From positions 310,001 to 374,000 of the forward strand of contig JADKJT010000029.1 of assembly GCA_016720905.1 (NCBI GenBank): DNA of 64,000 bases, written 5' to 3'. Position numbers and translations under genes: made by a program. The first letter of the stretch is position 1. Each line of letters starts with the position of its first letter. The notes under the pieces were generated by a model that ran no database searches, was not told where the DNA came from, and saw nothing but the letters and a program-made list of their open reading frames with translations. The DNA comes from Gemmatimonadaceae bacterium (GTDB taxonomy: Bacteria; Gemmatimonadota; Gemmatimonadetes; Gemmatimonadales; Gemmatimonadaceae). This document shows positions 1 through 8,868 of this stretch, one piece after another.

Positions 1-664
1 ACGCCGCCGGCAAAGGACCGCCAGGCAGGTGATGATCGGTGATGATCACATCGATGTGCGCGGCATTCAGCGCCGCGACGGCCTCGATGGCACTGGTGCC
101 GCAATCGCACGTCACCACCAATGAGGCACCAGCGGCCTGGGCTGCTGCCACCCCGGCCGGTCCCAGGTCATATCCGTCGGTCAGTCGATTCGGAACAAAG
201 GGCACCACGCGTGTGGCGCCGCAGCCACGTAGCACGCGCGTGAGCAAGGCCGTCGAACTCATGCCGTCGACGTCGTAATCCCCATGCACGAAAATCGTTT
301 CATCGCGACGCACGGCCGCTGCGATGCGATCGACGGCACGCGGCAGATCGAACAGCGTCGATGGCGCCTGAAGCTGGTCAAGGCGCGGACGCAAGTATCG
401 CTTGGCCGTCTCGGGATCGGCGTATCCCCGCCCGACGAGAAGGCGACAGAGCGATTCGGGCAACAACAACGCACTCACCAGTCGTTGCACCGGCCCAACG
501 TCGGGCTCGGAGGACACCACCCATCTGGCCGGCGGACGGTGTCGCGGCAAGGGAGGCGAGGGCGGTGCGGATCCGGATCCGGCGTGCCCCACCACTGCCG
601 GGACGCCGCGACCTAGCGGCGCCCCCACGGGCTGCGGCTCGAAAGGGATGCGTGGAACGCTCAC
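1..664 (-). CDS. recJ: Single-stranded-DNA exonuclease RecJ, N-terminal part (runs off the left edge)
   Basis: RecJ degrades single-stranded DNA 5' to 3' in recombination and mismatch repair. About 220 N-terminal codons are in the window; the rest lies beyond base 1. The frame reads VHGDYDVDGMSSTALLTR near 240-290 and ITDHH near the left edge, the first metal-binding motifs of the DHH phosphoesterase family. The preceding stretch (RLVSALLLPESLCRLLVGRG, then YLRPRLDQL) matches the usual RecJ lead-in. An in-frame TGA lies shortly upstream, so the start must be GTG at 664 or a later GTG; GTG 664 is chosen but not certain, because the first 45 residues are proline-rich and less RecJ-like. It is the last visible gene of the rpsU-yqeY-mutS2-dnaG run. 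Family identity is confident; the start is not. Confidence 0.85.
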   Translation of the reverse strand, partial: MSVPRIPFEPQPVGAPLGRGVPAVVGHAGSGSAPPSPPLPRHRPPARWVVSSEPDVGPVQRLVSALLLPESLCRLLVGRGYADPETAKRYLRPRLDQLQAPSTLFDLPRAVDRIAAAVRRDETIFVHGDYDVDGMSSTALLTRVLRGCGATRVVPFVPNRLTDGYDLGPAGVAAAQAAGASLVVTCDCGTSAIEAVAALNAAHIDVIITDHHLPGGPLPAA

Positions 665-754
665 AGGCGGCAATCTACGTCACGCGACAAGTCATGGCAC
701 CCGCGTCAGGCGGCATGGTCAACCGAATTACCGCCGACGCTTACCGGGACTGAC

Positions 755-1480
755 TCAGGGCGTTGCCGGGGGAGTCGGGAGGTACAGGAGCACGCCGCAC
801 GCTTCACAGATCTCGATCGCCTGTCCGCCACTGGTCATGGCGGGGCGACGCTGGAGCGGAATGGCTGTATCGCAACTGCCGCAGGAGAAACCCGCGTTGA
901 GGGCGAAGAGCGCGGCGGCCCGGCGCCGTTGCTGCACACGGTCGTATTTGGACAGGAGGCCCGGAGCAACCGCTGCCGCCGAAATCGCGCGCTGTGCTCG
1001 TGCCGATTCCCATTCCCGCACAATGGCACCGCGCTCGACTTCAATGAGCTTCCGGGCATCCGCCTGTTGCACCTCCAGAGCGGCGAGCGCGCCGCGAGCC
1101 GCTTCCGTCGTCGTCTGCAGTTCGCCGATCCGTCGGGACAGCGCCAGCATCTCGCTTTCTTCCTCGGCCAAGACACGCCGAGCGGTCTCGACCTGGGCCA
1201 TTGCGGCGGTGGCTTCCTTCAGCTTGTGCGCCTGATCGAGCACCGCAAGGTTCTTCTCATGCCGAAGCCGATGGTCCGTCATCAGGGCTTCAAGCGCGCG
1301 GCTCCGATCGAGTTCCCGCGTGAGGGCACCTTCCAGCTTCGCGATCTCGTCGACGGTGCGCTGCCGCGCCTTGTCCAGGGCGGCCAAGCGGGGGGCAAAC
1401 GCGTCGCGTCGTGCCTCAATGCCCCGAATCACGTCGTCGTCCTGCTGCACAACCAATAGCGCTTCCAGCTCGGGATTCAC
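755..1480 (-). CDS. Coiled-coil zinc-ribbon protein (DUF164/CT398-like)
   Basis: The protein has 241 residues. Residues about 20-165 are a long charged helical hairpin rich in Glu, Arg, Ala and Leu. A C-terminal four-cysteine zinc ribbon follows (Cys200, Cys203, Cys225, Cys228; motifs CGSC and CEAC). This is the layout of the C4-type zinc-ribbon family that includes Chlamydia CT398 and Helicobacter HP0958, linked in those organisms to sigma-54 and secretion or flagellar proteins. No specific partner can be assigned here. The start is GTG at 1480, 26 bases after the dnaG stop; it ends 90 bases before recJ, so co-transcription is likely. The family is confident, the function unknown. Confidence 0.8.
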   Translation of the reverse strand: MNPELEALLVVQQDDDVIRGIEARRDAFAPRLAALDKARQRTVDEIAKLEGALTRELDRSRALEALMTDHRLRHEKNLAVLDQAHKLKEATAAMAQVETARRVLAEEESEMLALSRRIGELQTTTEAARGALAALEVQQADARKLIEVERGAIVREWESARAQRAISAAAVAPGLLSKYDRVQQRRRAAALFALNAGFSCGSCDTAIPLQRRPAMTSGGQAIEICEACGVLLYLPTPPATP

Positions 1481-1506
1481 TACGCCTCCAGACAGTGGTA
1501 GACACC

Positions 1507-3423
1507 TTATCCCTTCCGATTACCCCGCGGACTGCGGATCGGCAAGAGTTTTCGCAACTCGCCTTCCAACTCCATGCGTTCTCGCATGAGCGCATTCTGC
1601 TGTTCCGGTTGAACTATACCCATAGCCGACCGGATCTCCTCAATTCGTGCTTCGATCCGCCGTGCCGCAATGCGCGCCAGGCTCAAGGTCACGTCAGATG
1701 CCTCAGGCGGATGCGTGTCACCGGTCTCCGTGAGCTCCCGAAGTGCCTGTAAGGCTTCCGGCGACAGGGCGGCGGCCACCTGGTCGAGGGAATCGGCATG
1801 TCCCGCCGACAACAAGGCCGCAAAGATGGCACGGTAGTTGGCGTCGCGAAAATCCGACGGCGCGTGGCGCTCGGCGATCCGCTCGACCCAGTCACGGGAC
1901 GCAATCATGGCCCGCACCAACGCGCGTTCGTCGGGTTCGTCCCGTCGCGGTTTCGGAAGCGCCGACATCGATTGCCACTCGGGCGCTTCGGGCTTTCCGC
2001 GCCGCGGCGTCCACGGACGCTTCACGTACGGCGTCGGTGGTGCCGCACCTTCCGGATTCTCCGGCGGTGGCGCCTCGCTGTCCGGCGGTCCTTCGGTGAC
2101 GTGCTCCGCGGAATGGCGAACGCCTCTGCCGCGACCCGTCGCGGGCGGCTCGTCCGCCTCACTGGCCAGCGTGGCCTTGTCGAGATGCGACACGTCGGCG
2201 AGTCGCGCGAGATAGAGATCCCGCGTAAGCGGGTCGCGCGCGGCGCGAATCGTCGGCAGCAGCTTGTCGATGGCACGACGGCGATGACGCAGGTCGGCAA
2301 ACCATCCACGACGCTCGAGCAGCTGAAGCTGGCGATCGAAGAGGTCGATGGCCTGCGTCAGCTGCGTCTCCAGCCCCGCGCGCCCCTGGGAACGCACAAA
2401 CGTGTCAGGGTCTTCGCCCTCCGGGAGCGACACGACGCGGACGGCGGCCTTGTGACGCAGGAGTTCCAGCCCTGACCGAAACGTGGCTTCCTGCCCTGCC
2501 TTGTCGCTGTCGTACAACAGGAAGACCTCCGACGAGTACCGCATGAGCAGTGCGGCCTGCTCCTCCGTCAACGCGGTCCCCAATGGCGCGACGACTTCCT
2601 CGATTCCCGCGAGGGCCAGTCGAATGGCATCCAGGTACCCTTCCACGACAATCGCCCGACCGGCGCGACGCATGGCCTGCTTGGCGGTCTGCAAACCGTA
2701 CAGCGTTCGGCGCTTCTGAAAGACTCCCGACTCGCCGCTGTTGAGATACTTGGGAATCGCGTCACCCATGGCGCGGCCGCCAAAGGCTACGTGATGGCTC
2801 AATTCATCGAGGATGGGAAACATGATGCGACCAACGAACCGCGCACGCGGTTCGGCATCCGTCTCGCGGCGCGCGAGCAATCCGGCGTCCAATTGCCGCG
2901 TTTCGTCAAACCCCAATCCGTTCAGGTAACGTCGGAGCGCCTGTGCGTCGCGTGGAGCAAACCCGATCCCGAATCGTGCGCATGCCGCCGCATCCAGGCC
3001 GCGTCCCGCCAAGTAGGCGCGCGCCTCACGGCCAACGACGTCGTCCGCCAACTGCGTGCGAAACCATTCCGCTGCGGTGGCCAGCACTTCCCAATTCCTT
3101 TCATTGGGATCCGGCGCGTGAGCGCGCGTCGGCTGGTCGATGACTTCAATGCCAACGCGTTCGCCGACCAACTTGACCGCGCCCACCCAATCGAGGCCCA
3201 GCCGCTTGCGCAGAAAGGTGAAGACGTCGCCGCTCTCGTGACAGACGAAGCAGTGATAGTTGCCCTTGTCCGGGGTCACCGAAAAATTGGGCTTGGTCCC
3301 CTGATGGAACGGACACGGGCCGCGATAGCTGGCGCCCGCACGCTTCAGCGGAACGTACTCGCCGATAATCTGCACGATGTCGGCCGCGAGCCGCACGCGT
3401 TCGATGACATCGTCGGCAATCAT
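1507..3423 (-). CDS. dnaG: DNA primase DnaG
   Basis: Primase makes the RNA primers for DNA replication. The 638-residue product has an N-terminal CHC2 zinc finger (Cys37, His40, Cys58, Cys61). The TOPRIM catalytic core follows, with VVEGYLDAI and LLYDSDKAG carrying the acidic metal ligands. A proline-rich linker (about 440-490) leads to a C-terminal helical region that normally binds the replicative helicase. The length is typical. The ATG start at 3423 directly precedes the conserved N-terminus (MIADDVIERVRLAADIVQII). It lies downstream of mutS2 with a 70-base gap and is followed by the zinc-ribbon protein and recJ. Association of dnaG with rpsU is the classic macromolecular-synthesis operon, here with yqeY and mutS2 in between. 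Confidence 0.97.
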   Translation of the reverse strand: MIADDVIERVRLAADIVQIIGEYVPLKRAGASYRGPCPFHQGTKPNFSVTPDKGNYHCFVCHESGDVFTFLRKRLGLDWVGAVKLVGERVGIEVIDQPTRAHAPDPNERNWEVLATAAEWFRTQLADDVVGREARAYLAGRGLDAAACARFGIGFAPRDAQALRRYLNGLGFDETRQLDAGLLARRETDAEPRARFVGRIMFPILDELSHHVAFGGRAMGDAIPKYLNSGESGVFQKRRTLYGLQTAKQAMRRAGRAIVVEGYLDAIRLALAGIEEVVAPLGTALTEEQAALLMRYSSEVFLLYDSDKAGQEATFRSGLELLRHKAAVRVVSLPEGEDPDTFVRSQGRAGLETQLTQAIDLFDRQLQLLERRGWFADLRHRRRAIDKLLPTIRAARDPLTRDLYLARLADVSHLDKATLASEADEPPATGRGRGVRHSAEHVTEGPPDSEAPPPENPEGAAPPTPYVKRPWTPRRGKPEAPEWQSMSALPKPRRDEPDERALVRAMIASRDWVERIAERHAPSDFRDANYRAIFAALLSAGHADSLDQVAAALSPEALQALRELTETGDTHPPEASDVTLSLARIAARRIEARIEEIRSAMGIVQPEQQNALMRERMELEGELRKLLPIRSPRGNRKG

Positions 3424-3493
3424 CGGGAAGCCCGATCAGTCAGGCGCATGGGGCGATCATATCTCCGATCATAGCCTCGGCACGGCGCTCGCG

Positions 3494-5980
3494 TCAGGAG
3501 AGTTCCGCCACGGTGACGCCGGCGCCCCCTTCATCCCACGCACCCAGCCGAAAGGCAACCACACGGGTGTCCTTCTTCAGCATTTCCGTGACGCGCGCCC
3601 GTAGCGCTCCGGTGCCCTTCCCATGAATAATGCGCAGTTCCTTCAAGTCGGCGCGAACGGCGGTGTCCAGCGCCTGCAGCACGCGATCATCCACCTCATC
3701 CACACGCATGCCGCGGACATCGACTTCGCGAACCGGTTCGACATCCGGCATCGAACCATGCAATGATACCCGGAAGGCCGGCGCGGGCGGCGCGGCTGTG
3801 CGCGTCAACGTATGAACGGGCACCGTAAGCGTGAGTGATCCGACCACAACCCGGGCCGCATCCCCCCTGATGCTGACCACACGACCGGGCCGGTCACCCA
3901 AGGTCGCCACCAGCACCGCATCGCCGGCGTCGAGTGGGCGCGCGGCGCGCGCGGCCGACCGACTACCCGTGGGCATGCCCGCCGGGTTATCGGGTGGCGA
4001 GCCCGTCGCCGTCACGGCTTGCTCACTCGTCTTGCGACGCGCCGAGTGTCGATCGCGATCGCGTTGCGCGCGCAACTCGACCTCGTCCACGGCCGCGCCC
4101 TGCAGGGCGGCCGCCTCTTCAACGGAACGGCGCGCCATTCTCGCCGCCTCCTCAAACTGTTCACTCTGATCAACGGCGCGCGCGCGAACCTCGACAATCG
4201 CCCGTTCGACTTCGGCACGGGCCTCCAGCAGATATCGACGCGTCTCTCGCCGCGCCTCGCGTTCGGATTCACGTTCCCGCTCGCGCACTTTCAACTCGCG
4301 ATCCGCCACCGTTGCCAGACGCGCCCGCAGCTTTCCGTGTTCGATACTGGCAACACTCTCGCGATCAGCGAGGAGTGCCTCCCGCGCTTCCAGATCGGCG
4401 AGGAGGACCGCCACGTCGCGTTCGCCGGCCGGCAACCGCTCCTCCGCACGTTGGAGGACATCCTCCGGCAGCTGCAATCTCCGGGCAATACTGATGCCGT
4501 AACTGCGTCCAGGCATCCCCTTCAGCAGTCGATAGGTCGGCGCCAGCTGCACCGCGTCAAACTGCAGCGACGCATTCACGATCCCCGCTACATCCGTGGC
4601 CAGCAACTTGAGCTGTCCGAGATGGGTCGTGGCGATCGTCAGCGTTCCACGCCGCGTCAACGTCTCAAGGATCGCGCCGCCGAGCGCCGCTCCCTCGGCG
4701 GGATCGGTCCCCGACCCCAATTCATCCACCAGGACGAGCGACGCCTCGGTGGCATGCACCAGAATCTCGCCGAGATTCTTCACGTGCGCGCTGAAGGTGG
4801 AGAGACTCGCCTCGATGCTCTGTTCGTCACCGACGTCCGCAAACAGGTCATCAAATACCGGCAGCCGTGACGTCGCGCCAACTGGCGCGGGGATTCCCGC
4901 TTGCCCCATGGTGGCCAGCAACCCGATGGCTTTCAGCAGCACCGTCTTGCCGCCGGTGTTCGGTCCGGAGACCAGCAGGGTGCGCTCGACGGGGTCGAGC
5001 GTCAGGTCGAACGGCACGACGGGGGTTCCGCGCGCGAGGAGCAACGGATGTCGCCCGTCAACGATCGCCAGGCCCTCTCCCGGCTCGCAGAACGTCACGA
5101 CCGCACACTGTGCATCAATGGCGTATCGGGCGCGCGCAAACAGGCTGTCGAGCGCGACCAAGGCCTCAAAGGCGCCCCCCATGACGTCGTGATACGGTCG
5201 CAGGGTGTCGGTGAGTTCGCGCAGCACTCGCTCGACTTCGCGCTGCTCCTCAATTTCCAGTTCGCGCACGCGATTGCCAAACTCCACGGCCGCTGGCGGT
5301 TCCACGAAGATCGTGGCGCCGGTCCCGGAACTGTCGTGCACGATGCCACCCACGTACCCGCGCGCTTCGCGTCGCATCGGGATGACCCAACGACCGTTTC
5401 GCATGGTGACCGACAAGTCGCTCACCTGATGATGCGGCTCGAGTTTCCGCATCTCCCGCTCCAGCAGGCGCACCAATTCGCCCTCGGTCTGTCGCAACTC
5501 CCGACGCACGCGCCGCAAGGCCGGCGAGGCCTCATCGCGCACGGCGCCGTCATCGCTGATGGCCCGACCAATCGCGTCTTCCGGCGCGCGCAGATCGACC
5601 AGTGCGCTCACGAACTCCGCGAGAATGGCGACCATGATGGCCGGGCGTCGCGGATCGCGGAGCGCATCACGCGTGCGGCGCGACGAACGCAGCAGTATCG
5701 CCCCCTGCAACAGTTCCAGGGCGCTCCACGCCAGCCCTTCGATGCGCAGGCGCTTGAGCGGCGCGGCGAGCTCGGGAATCGCCTCGCTGCTCCACCCTGC
5801 GTCGGATTCGACCAGCGCGCGCATCGACGAGACGCGTTGTTGTTCGGCCTCAATCCACGCGCGATCGACGCGCGGCACCAGCGCGCGCACCGCGGCGGCG
5901 CCGGGCGCAGAGTGCGCACGGCCGGCGACATACGCCACCAATCGCGGAAACTCGAGAATACCGAGAGCGTGCGCGTTCAT
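3494..5980 (-). CDS. mutS2: Endonuclease MutS2
   Basis: MutS2 is a MutS-family ATPase with a C-terminal Smr nuclease domain. In different bacteria it suppresses recombination or acts on collided ribosomes. The 828-residue protein has the MutS core, the Walker A motif GPNTGGKT at residues 339-346, and the signature LVLVDELGSGTDPAEGAALGG with a Walker B acidic pair. A long charged coiled coil follows (about 530-650). The Smr domain occupies roughly the last 80 residues (VDVRGMRVDEV and HGKGTGALR). The ATG at 5980 gives a normal family length. It sits between yqeY and dnaG on the same strand; the 108-base gap before it may hold a promoter, but none was clear. Confidence 0.96.
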   Translation of the reverse strand: MNAHALGILEFPRLVAYVAGRAHSAPGAAAVRALVPRVDRAWIEAEQQRVSSMRALVESDAGWSSEAIPELAAPLKRLRIEGLAWSALELLQGAILLRSSRRTRDALRDPRRPAIMVAILAEFVSALVDLRAPEDAIGRAISDDGAVRDEASPALRRVRRELRQTEGELVRLLEREMRKLEPHHQVSDLSVTMRNGRWVIPMRREARGYVGGIVHDSSGTGATIFVEPPAAVEFGNRVRELEIEEQREVERVLRELTDTLRPYHDVMGGAFEALVALDSLFARARYAIDAQCAVVTFCEPGEGLAIVDGRHPLLLARGTPVVPFDLTLDPVERTLLVSGPNTGGKTVLLKAIGLLATMGQAGIPAPVGATSRLPVFDDLFADVGDEQSIEASLSTFSAHVKNLGEILVHATEASLVLVDELGSGTDPAEGAALGGAILETLTRRGTLTIATTHLGQLKLLATDVAGIVNASLQFDAVQLAPTYRLLKGMPGRSYGISIARRLQLPEDVLQRAEERLPAGERDVAVLLADLEAREALLADRESVASIEHGKLRARLATVADRELKVRERERESEREARRETRRYLLEARAEVERAIVEVRARAVDQSEQFEEAARMARRSVEEAAALQGAAVDEVELRAQRDRDRHSARRKTSEQAVTATGSPPDNPAGMPTGSRSAARAARPLDAGDAVLVATLGDRPGRVVSIRGDAARVVVGSLTLTVPVHTLTRTAAPPAPAFRVSLHGSMPDVEPVREVDVRGMRVDEVDDRVLQALDTAVRADLKELRIIHGKGTGALRARVTEMLKKDTRVVAFRLGAWDEGGAGVTVAELS

Positions 5981-6088
5981 GCGGAGAAAGCGAAGGCCCG
6001 GTCACCGCATGCACGGTTCCGGGCTCGAAAGTTCATCAGGAGTACCACGCTCCTCAACTGACGCGTCGCGATTGACGTCCGGTCGGGT

Positions 6089-6520
6089 TCAACCGCGGGC
6101 CAACTCCTCGCGCACAATGGTATTGATCGTGTTTCCATCGGCGCGACCCTTGAATTCCGGCATGACCCGGGCCATCACAGCGCCGATGTTCGCGGCACCG
6201 CCGGCCATCGCCGTGCGCACCGCACCCCGAATCGCTTCGGGATCGACCTGTGCCGGCAGATAGCCGTCGAGCGCGTTGACTTCGCGCTGCTCCTTGTCGG
6301 CGAGGTCATCTCGACCGGCCTTACGGTAGAGATCCACCGACTCGCGCCGGCGCTTGATCCCCTTGCGGATCACGTCCAACGTATCGTCGTCCGTTGCGTC
6401 GCGGCGGAGCTCGATTTCGCGATTCTTGAGCTCCGAGATGACCATCCCGAGCAACATGACCTGATCTTTTTCCTGCGCCCGACGAGCCGCAGCCTGATCA
6501 GCCTGCAGCCGCGCGAGCAA
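6089..6520 (-). CDS. yqeY: GatB/YqeY domain protein
   Basis: This YqeY-family protein resembles the C-terminal domain of the GatB amidotransferase subunit. A role linked to tRNA is often assumed but not proven. The conserved body runs from LQADQAAARRAQEKD through IRKGIKRRRESVDLYRKAGR to the C-terminal VMARVMPEFKGRADGNTIN. The frame stays open upstream into rpsU, which would add non-homologous residues. TTG at 6520 is chosen because GAGGG lies 8 bases ahead of it and the family normally begins at this point, giving about 143 residues. GTG at 6541 is an alternative. It follows rpsU by 29 bases, a pairing seen in many bacteria, and is probably co-transcribed with it. Confidence 0.88.
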   Translation of the reverse strand: MLARLQADQAAARRAQEKDQVMLLGMVISELKNREIELRRDATDDDTLDVIRKGIKRRRESVDLYRKAGRDDLADKEQREVNALDGYLPAQVDPEAIRGAVRTAMAGGAANIGAVMARVMPEFKGRADGNTINTIVREELARG

Positions 6521-6549
6521 CGAAACGCCCTCGGCGGCCACGAAAACGA

Positions 6550-6738
6550 TCAGGCCGTTCGCGTGCGCCGATTCTTGCGCACGGCAGCGTTCATTTTGCG
6601 CTTCCGCTTCTCGGACGGCTTCTCGTAGTGGCGATGCTTGCGCAGATCGGACAGGATACCGGCCTTCTCGCACTTCTTCTTGAAGCGCTTGAGTGCCCGC
6701 TCGAAATTCTCGTCCTCGTGGATAATGACTTCCGACAA
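6550..6738 (-). CDS. rpsU: 30S ribosomal protein bS21
   Basis: bS21 is a small basic protein of the 30S platform involved in translation initiation. The 62-residue product reads SEVIIHEDENFERALKRF and continues with a very basic C-terminal half (KRKMNAAVRKNRRTRT), as in the family. No ATG exists at the proper place. The start is TTG at 6738, preceded by the purine-rich AGGGAGAG, so translation from a weak start codon is inferred. It is the first gene of the operon continuing through yqeY, mutS2 and dnaG. A sigma-70-type promoter is seen about 150 bases upstream (6893-6921), leaving an untranslated leader of roughly 150 bases. Confidence 0.95.
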   Translation of the reverse strand: MSEVIIHEDENFERALKRFKKKCEKAGILSDLRKHRHYEKPSEKRKRKMNAAVRKNRRTRTA

Positions 6739-6892
6739 ACTCGATCTCTCCCTGGGGCCGTCAGGACTCGCACCGGAAACCGGAGCGAACTGCGACAGTA
6801 AGTGTGGCGACCGCTGGCACGGACATCGATCGGACATCCGGAGACTCCGGACCCGACGGCCAGAGCCGCAAGTCAAAGCACGACAGCCCTAT

Positions 6893-6921
6893 ATCTTACC
6901 CTACCTGACTGACGTGGTCAA
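6893..6921 (-). promoter_or_regulatory. Probable sigma-70-type promoter of rpsU operon
   Basis: On the minus strand TTGACC (6921-6916) and TAAGAT (6898-6893) are separated by exactly 17 bases. Each differs from the consensus hexamer by one or two bases. The site lies in the 200-base gap between the HIT gene and rpsU and points at rpsU. Predicted transcription starts near 6886. This is pattern matching only. Confidence 0.55.
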
Positions 6922-6938
6922 GGCGATTCGGCAGACTA

Positions 6939-7280
6939 TCACCCCGGCGGCCACCCCATTTGGCGGCCCCCCAGCACGTGCATGTGGAGGTGACCGACCG
7001 ACTGCCCGGCGTTGGCCCCGGAGTTGATGACGGTGCGATATCCGGTTTCGGCGATGCCCTCGTCCCGGGCCACCCTGGCGGCCAGCAACGCCACCGCACC
7101 CAATTCGACGCCGTCGGTGGCGTCCGCCAGCGATGCTACGTGCCGCCGGGGGACCACGAGGACATGCACGGGGGCCTGCGGATGCAGATCCCGAAAGGCT
7201 ACCGCGTACTCGTTCTCGGCAACCGTCGTGACCGGCAGTTCTCCGCTCACGATCCTGCAGAAGAGGCAACGGTCGGTCAT
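6939..7280 (-). CDS. HIT family nucleotide-binding protein (HinT-like)
   Basis: Histidine-triad proteins hydrolyse nucleoside phosphoramidates and related adenylates. The 113-residue product begins with TDRCLFCRIVSGELP, with the CxxC pair typical of HinT/PKCI-type members. It ends with the catalytic triad GHLHMHVLGG and the terminal GWPPG. The frame is open far upstream, but the ATG at 7280 overlaps the rsmE stop by 4 bases and directly precedes the conserved N-terminus. It ends the prmA-rsmE run. The subfamily is fairly clear; the substrate is not known. Confidence 0.93.
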   Translation of the reverse strand: MTDRCLFCRIVSGELPVTTVAENEYAVAFRDLHPQAPVHVLVVPRRHVASLADATDGVELGAVALLAARVARDEGIAETGYRTVINSGANAGQSVGHLHMHVLGGRQMGWPPG

Positions 7281-8047
7281 GGTGCGGGGCTCCGATGAGA
7301 AGGGGCGAGTGCCGTGCGAACGATGGCCATCGCGGCAATGGCGGCGGTTTCGAATCGCAGGATAGTCGTTCCCAATGAGGCACGCCGAAAACCGGCCCGC
7401 TCGAGCGCGGCCATTTCGTCGGCCTCTATCCCGCCTTCGGGTCCGATCGCCAGCGTCACGGCCCCTCTGATGGGCACAGCAGCCGGTCCAATCAACGGCG
7501 CTCCATTTGGATCCAGCACAATACGATCGCTGTCCGGGACCGCGAGCACGGCCCGTTCCACGTTCGCCTCGGGGTACAGCTGCGGAAGCCACGCCCCCTC
7601 AGACTGCGCCAAGGCACTCTCCATACGCGCGCGAACGCGGGCCTGAAAACTCATCCCTTCGCCGCGCGGTGTCACGCTTCGCGAACGCCGCCACATCACG
7701 GGGCGCCAACTGGTACAGGCCAGTTCGCCCGCCTTTTCCGCCAACCACAACATGCGATCCTTGTCAGCAACCGGCACCAGCAGGTGCACGGCGGTCAGGG
7801 GTTCTCGATGCTCGACAACCTGCACTTCTATCTGTGCCTGCGACTTGGTCAGTCGAACCAGCTGACCCTCGGCCACCCCGCCCGCACCGTCGCGCAACGC
7901 CACGATCGCGCCCGCGTCGAGCCGGAGCGCACGCATATGACGCGCCGCGTGCTCATCCAGCACGCACCCGCCGTTCAGCACCAGCCGCTCGCTGGTGACA
8001 AACGTGGGCCGACCGGCGCCTACGCCCTCGCGATCGACGCCGACCAC
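7277..8047 (-). CDS. rsmE: 16S rRNA (uridine-1498-N3) methyltransferase RsmE
   Basis: RsmE methylates U1498 of 16S rRNA using S-adenosylmethionine. The C-terminal half carries the SPOUT-fold signature TLAIGPEGGIEADEMAAL, then LGTTILRFETAAIAAM, which forms the knotted cofactor site. The N-terminal part (FVTSERL, then HMRALRLDAG) matches the PUA-like RNA-binding domain. The frame is open to 8083, but GTG at 8047 is preceded by GAGGG at good spacing and lies about a dozen residues before the conserved start, so it is preferred. It overlaps the 3' end of prmA and shares 4 bases with the HIT gene. Translational coupling with both is likely. Confidence 0.9.
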   Translation of the reverse strand: MVGVDREGVGAGRPTFVTSERLVLNGGCVLDEHAARHMRALRLDAGAIVALRDGAGGVAEGQLVRLTKSQAQIEVQVVEHREPLTAVHLLVPVADKDRMLWLAEKAGELACTSWRPVMWRRSRSVTPRGEGMSFQARVRARMESALAQSEGAWLPQLYPEANVERAVLAVPDSDRIVLDPNGAPLIGPAAVPIRGAVTLAIGPEGGIEADEMAALERAGFRRASLGTTILRFETAAIAAMAIVRTALAPSHRSPAP

Positions 8048-8868
8048 CAGATTCCCTCTGCATCTTCCAACAACACGCGCCACCCAGTGGCCGTCAGAAA
8101 CACCATCATGGCGTCGCGTTCCTCGACCAGAATACCGCTGACGATGACGGCACCGTCGGCGGCGAGGGACGCGGCAATCACCGGCAGCAATTCCATCAGC
8201 ACGGATGAGATGATGTTGGCGAGCACCACCCGCACCGGCGCGAGCAGCGGTAACAGCACAGCGGCATCCGCCTCGAAGACATGCACCCGATCGGCCACAC
8301 CATTGCGCGCCACGTTCGTCTCGGCGTCTGGGATGGCCTCCCCGTCGAGTTCGACGGCATACACACGCGATGCGCCAAGCTTCGCCGCGGCAATGGCCAG
8401 CACCGCACTGCCGGCGCCGAGATCGGCCACCACATCACCAGTGCGCATGACCGTGGGCAGGAGCCGCACGACGCCGCGGGTGGTCGGGTGATCGCCCGTT
8501 CCGAACGCCATGCCCGGCTCGATCACAATCGTCGATGCCGGATCCCGACCATCGGCCAACCATGGCGGAGTCACCGTCAGCGGACCTAACTCGTGTGCCA
8601 CGATGCGCGCTTTCCACGCTTCGCTCCAATCGATGTCGGGCACGGCCGCGGTTTCGATGATCACGCGGTCATCGGCCTCCGACAGTGCGCGATGCACCGT
8701 GGTCAGGTCGGTACCCGGCGGAAAGTGCGTGACCAGTGCCAATCCATCTTCATGCACCCCCTGCGCACCAATGGCAAAGAGCGCCGAGAGGCACGCCCGG
8801 CGCGCCGCGTCGGACGACGCAGACGGCTGAACGCGGACACTGATCCAGGGCGCGTCGATGTCAGGCAC
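8020..8868 (-). CDS. prmA: Ribosomal protein L11 methyltransferase PrmA
   Basis: PrmA trimethylates ribosomal protein L11. The N-terminal ferredoxin-like substrate domain (about 1-90) contains DWSEAWKA. The methyltransferase domain follows, with IEPGMAFGTGDHPTTRG and the cofactor loop VADLGAGSAVLAIAAAKLGA. The usual catalytic-loop motif appears as VLANI. Length is about 282 residues, slightly short of the E. coli protein. Two adjacent starts exist, TTG 8871 and GTG 8868; AGGA lies 8 bases ahead of GTG, which is preferred. The start overlaps the dnaJ stop and the end overlaps rsmE, so it is part of a coupled dnaJ-prmA-rsmE unit. Confidence 0.93.
   Translation of the reverse strand: MPDIDAPWISVRVQPSASSDAARRACLSALFAIGAQGVHEDGLALVTHFPPGTDLTTVHRALSEADDRVIIETAAVPDIDWSEAWKARIVAHELGPLTVTPPWLADGRDPASTIVIEPGMAFGTGDHPTTRGVVRLLPTVMRTGDVVADLGAGSAVLAIAAAKLGASRVYAVELDGEAIPDAETNVARNGVADRVHVFEADAAVLLPLLAPVRVVLANIISSVLMELLPVIAASLAADGAVIVSGILVEERDAMMVFLTATGWRVLLEDAEGIWWSASIARA

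Noticed and set aside
402..1235. 277-residue plus-strand reading frame opposite recJ and the zinc-ribbon gene
   Set aside because: It lies antisense to two recognised genes, has no family motif, and its composition is typical of a GC-rich shadow frame.
5981..6088. Inverted GCCCGG/CCGGGC pair before mutS2 as an attenuator
   Set aside because: The arms are only 6 bases with a 17-base loop and no T tract; such pairs are common in GC-rich DNA.
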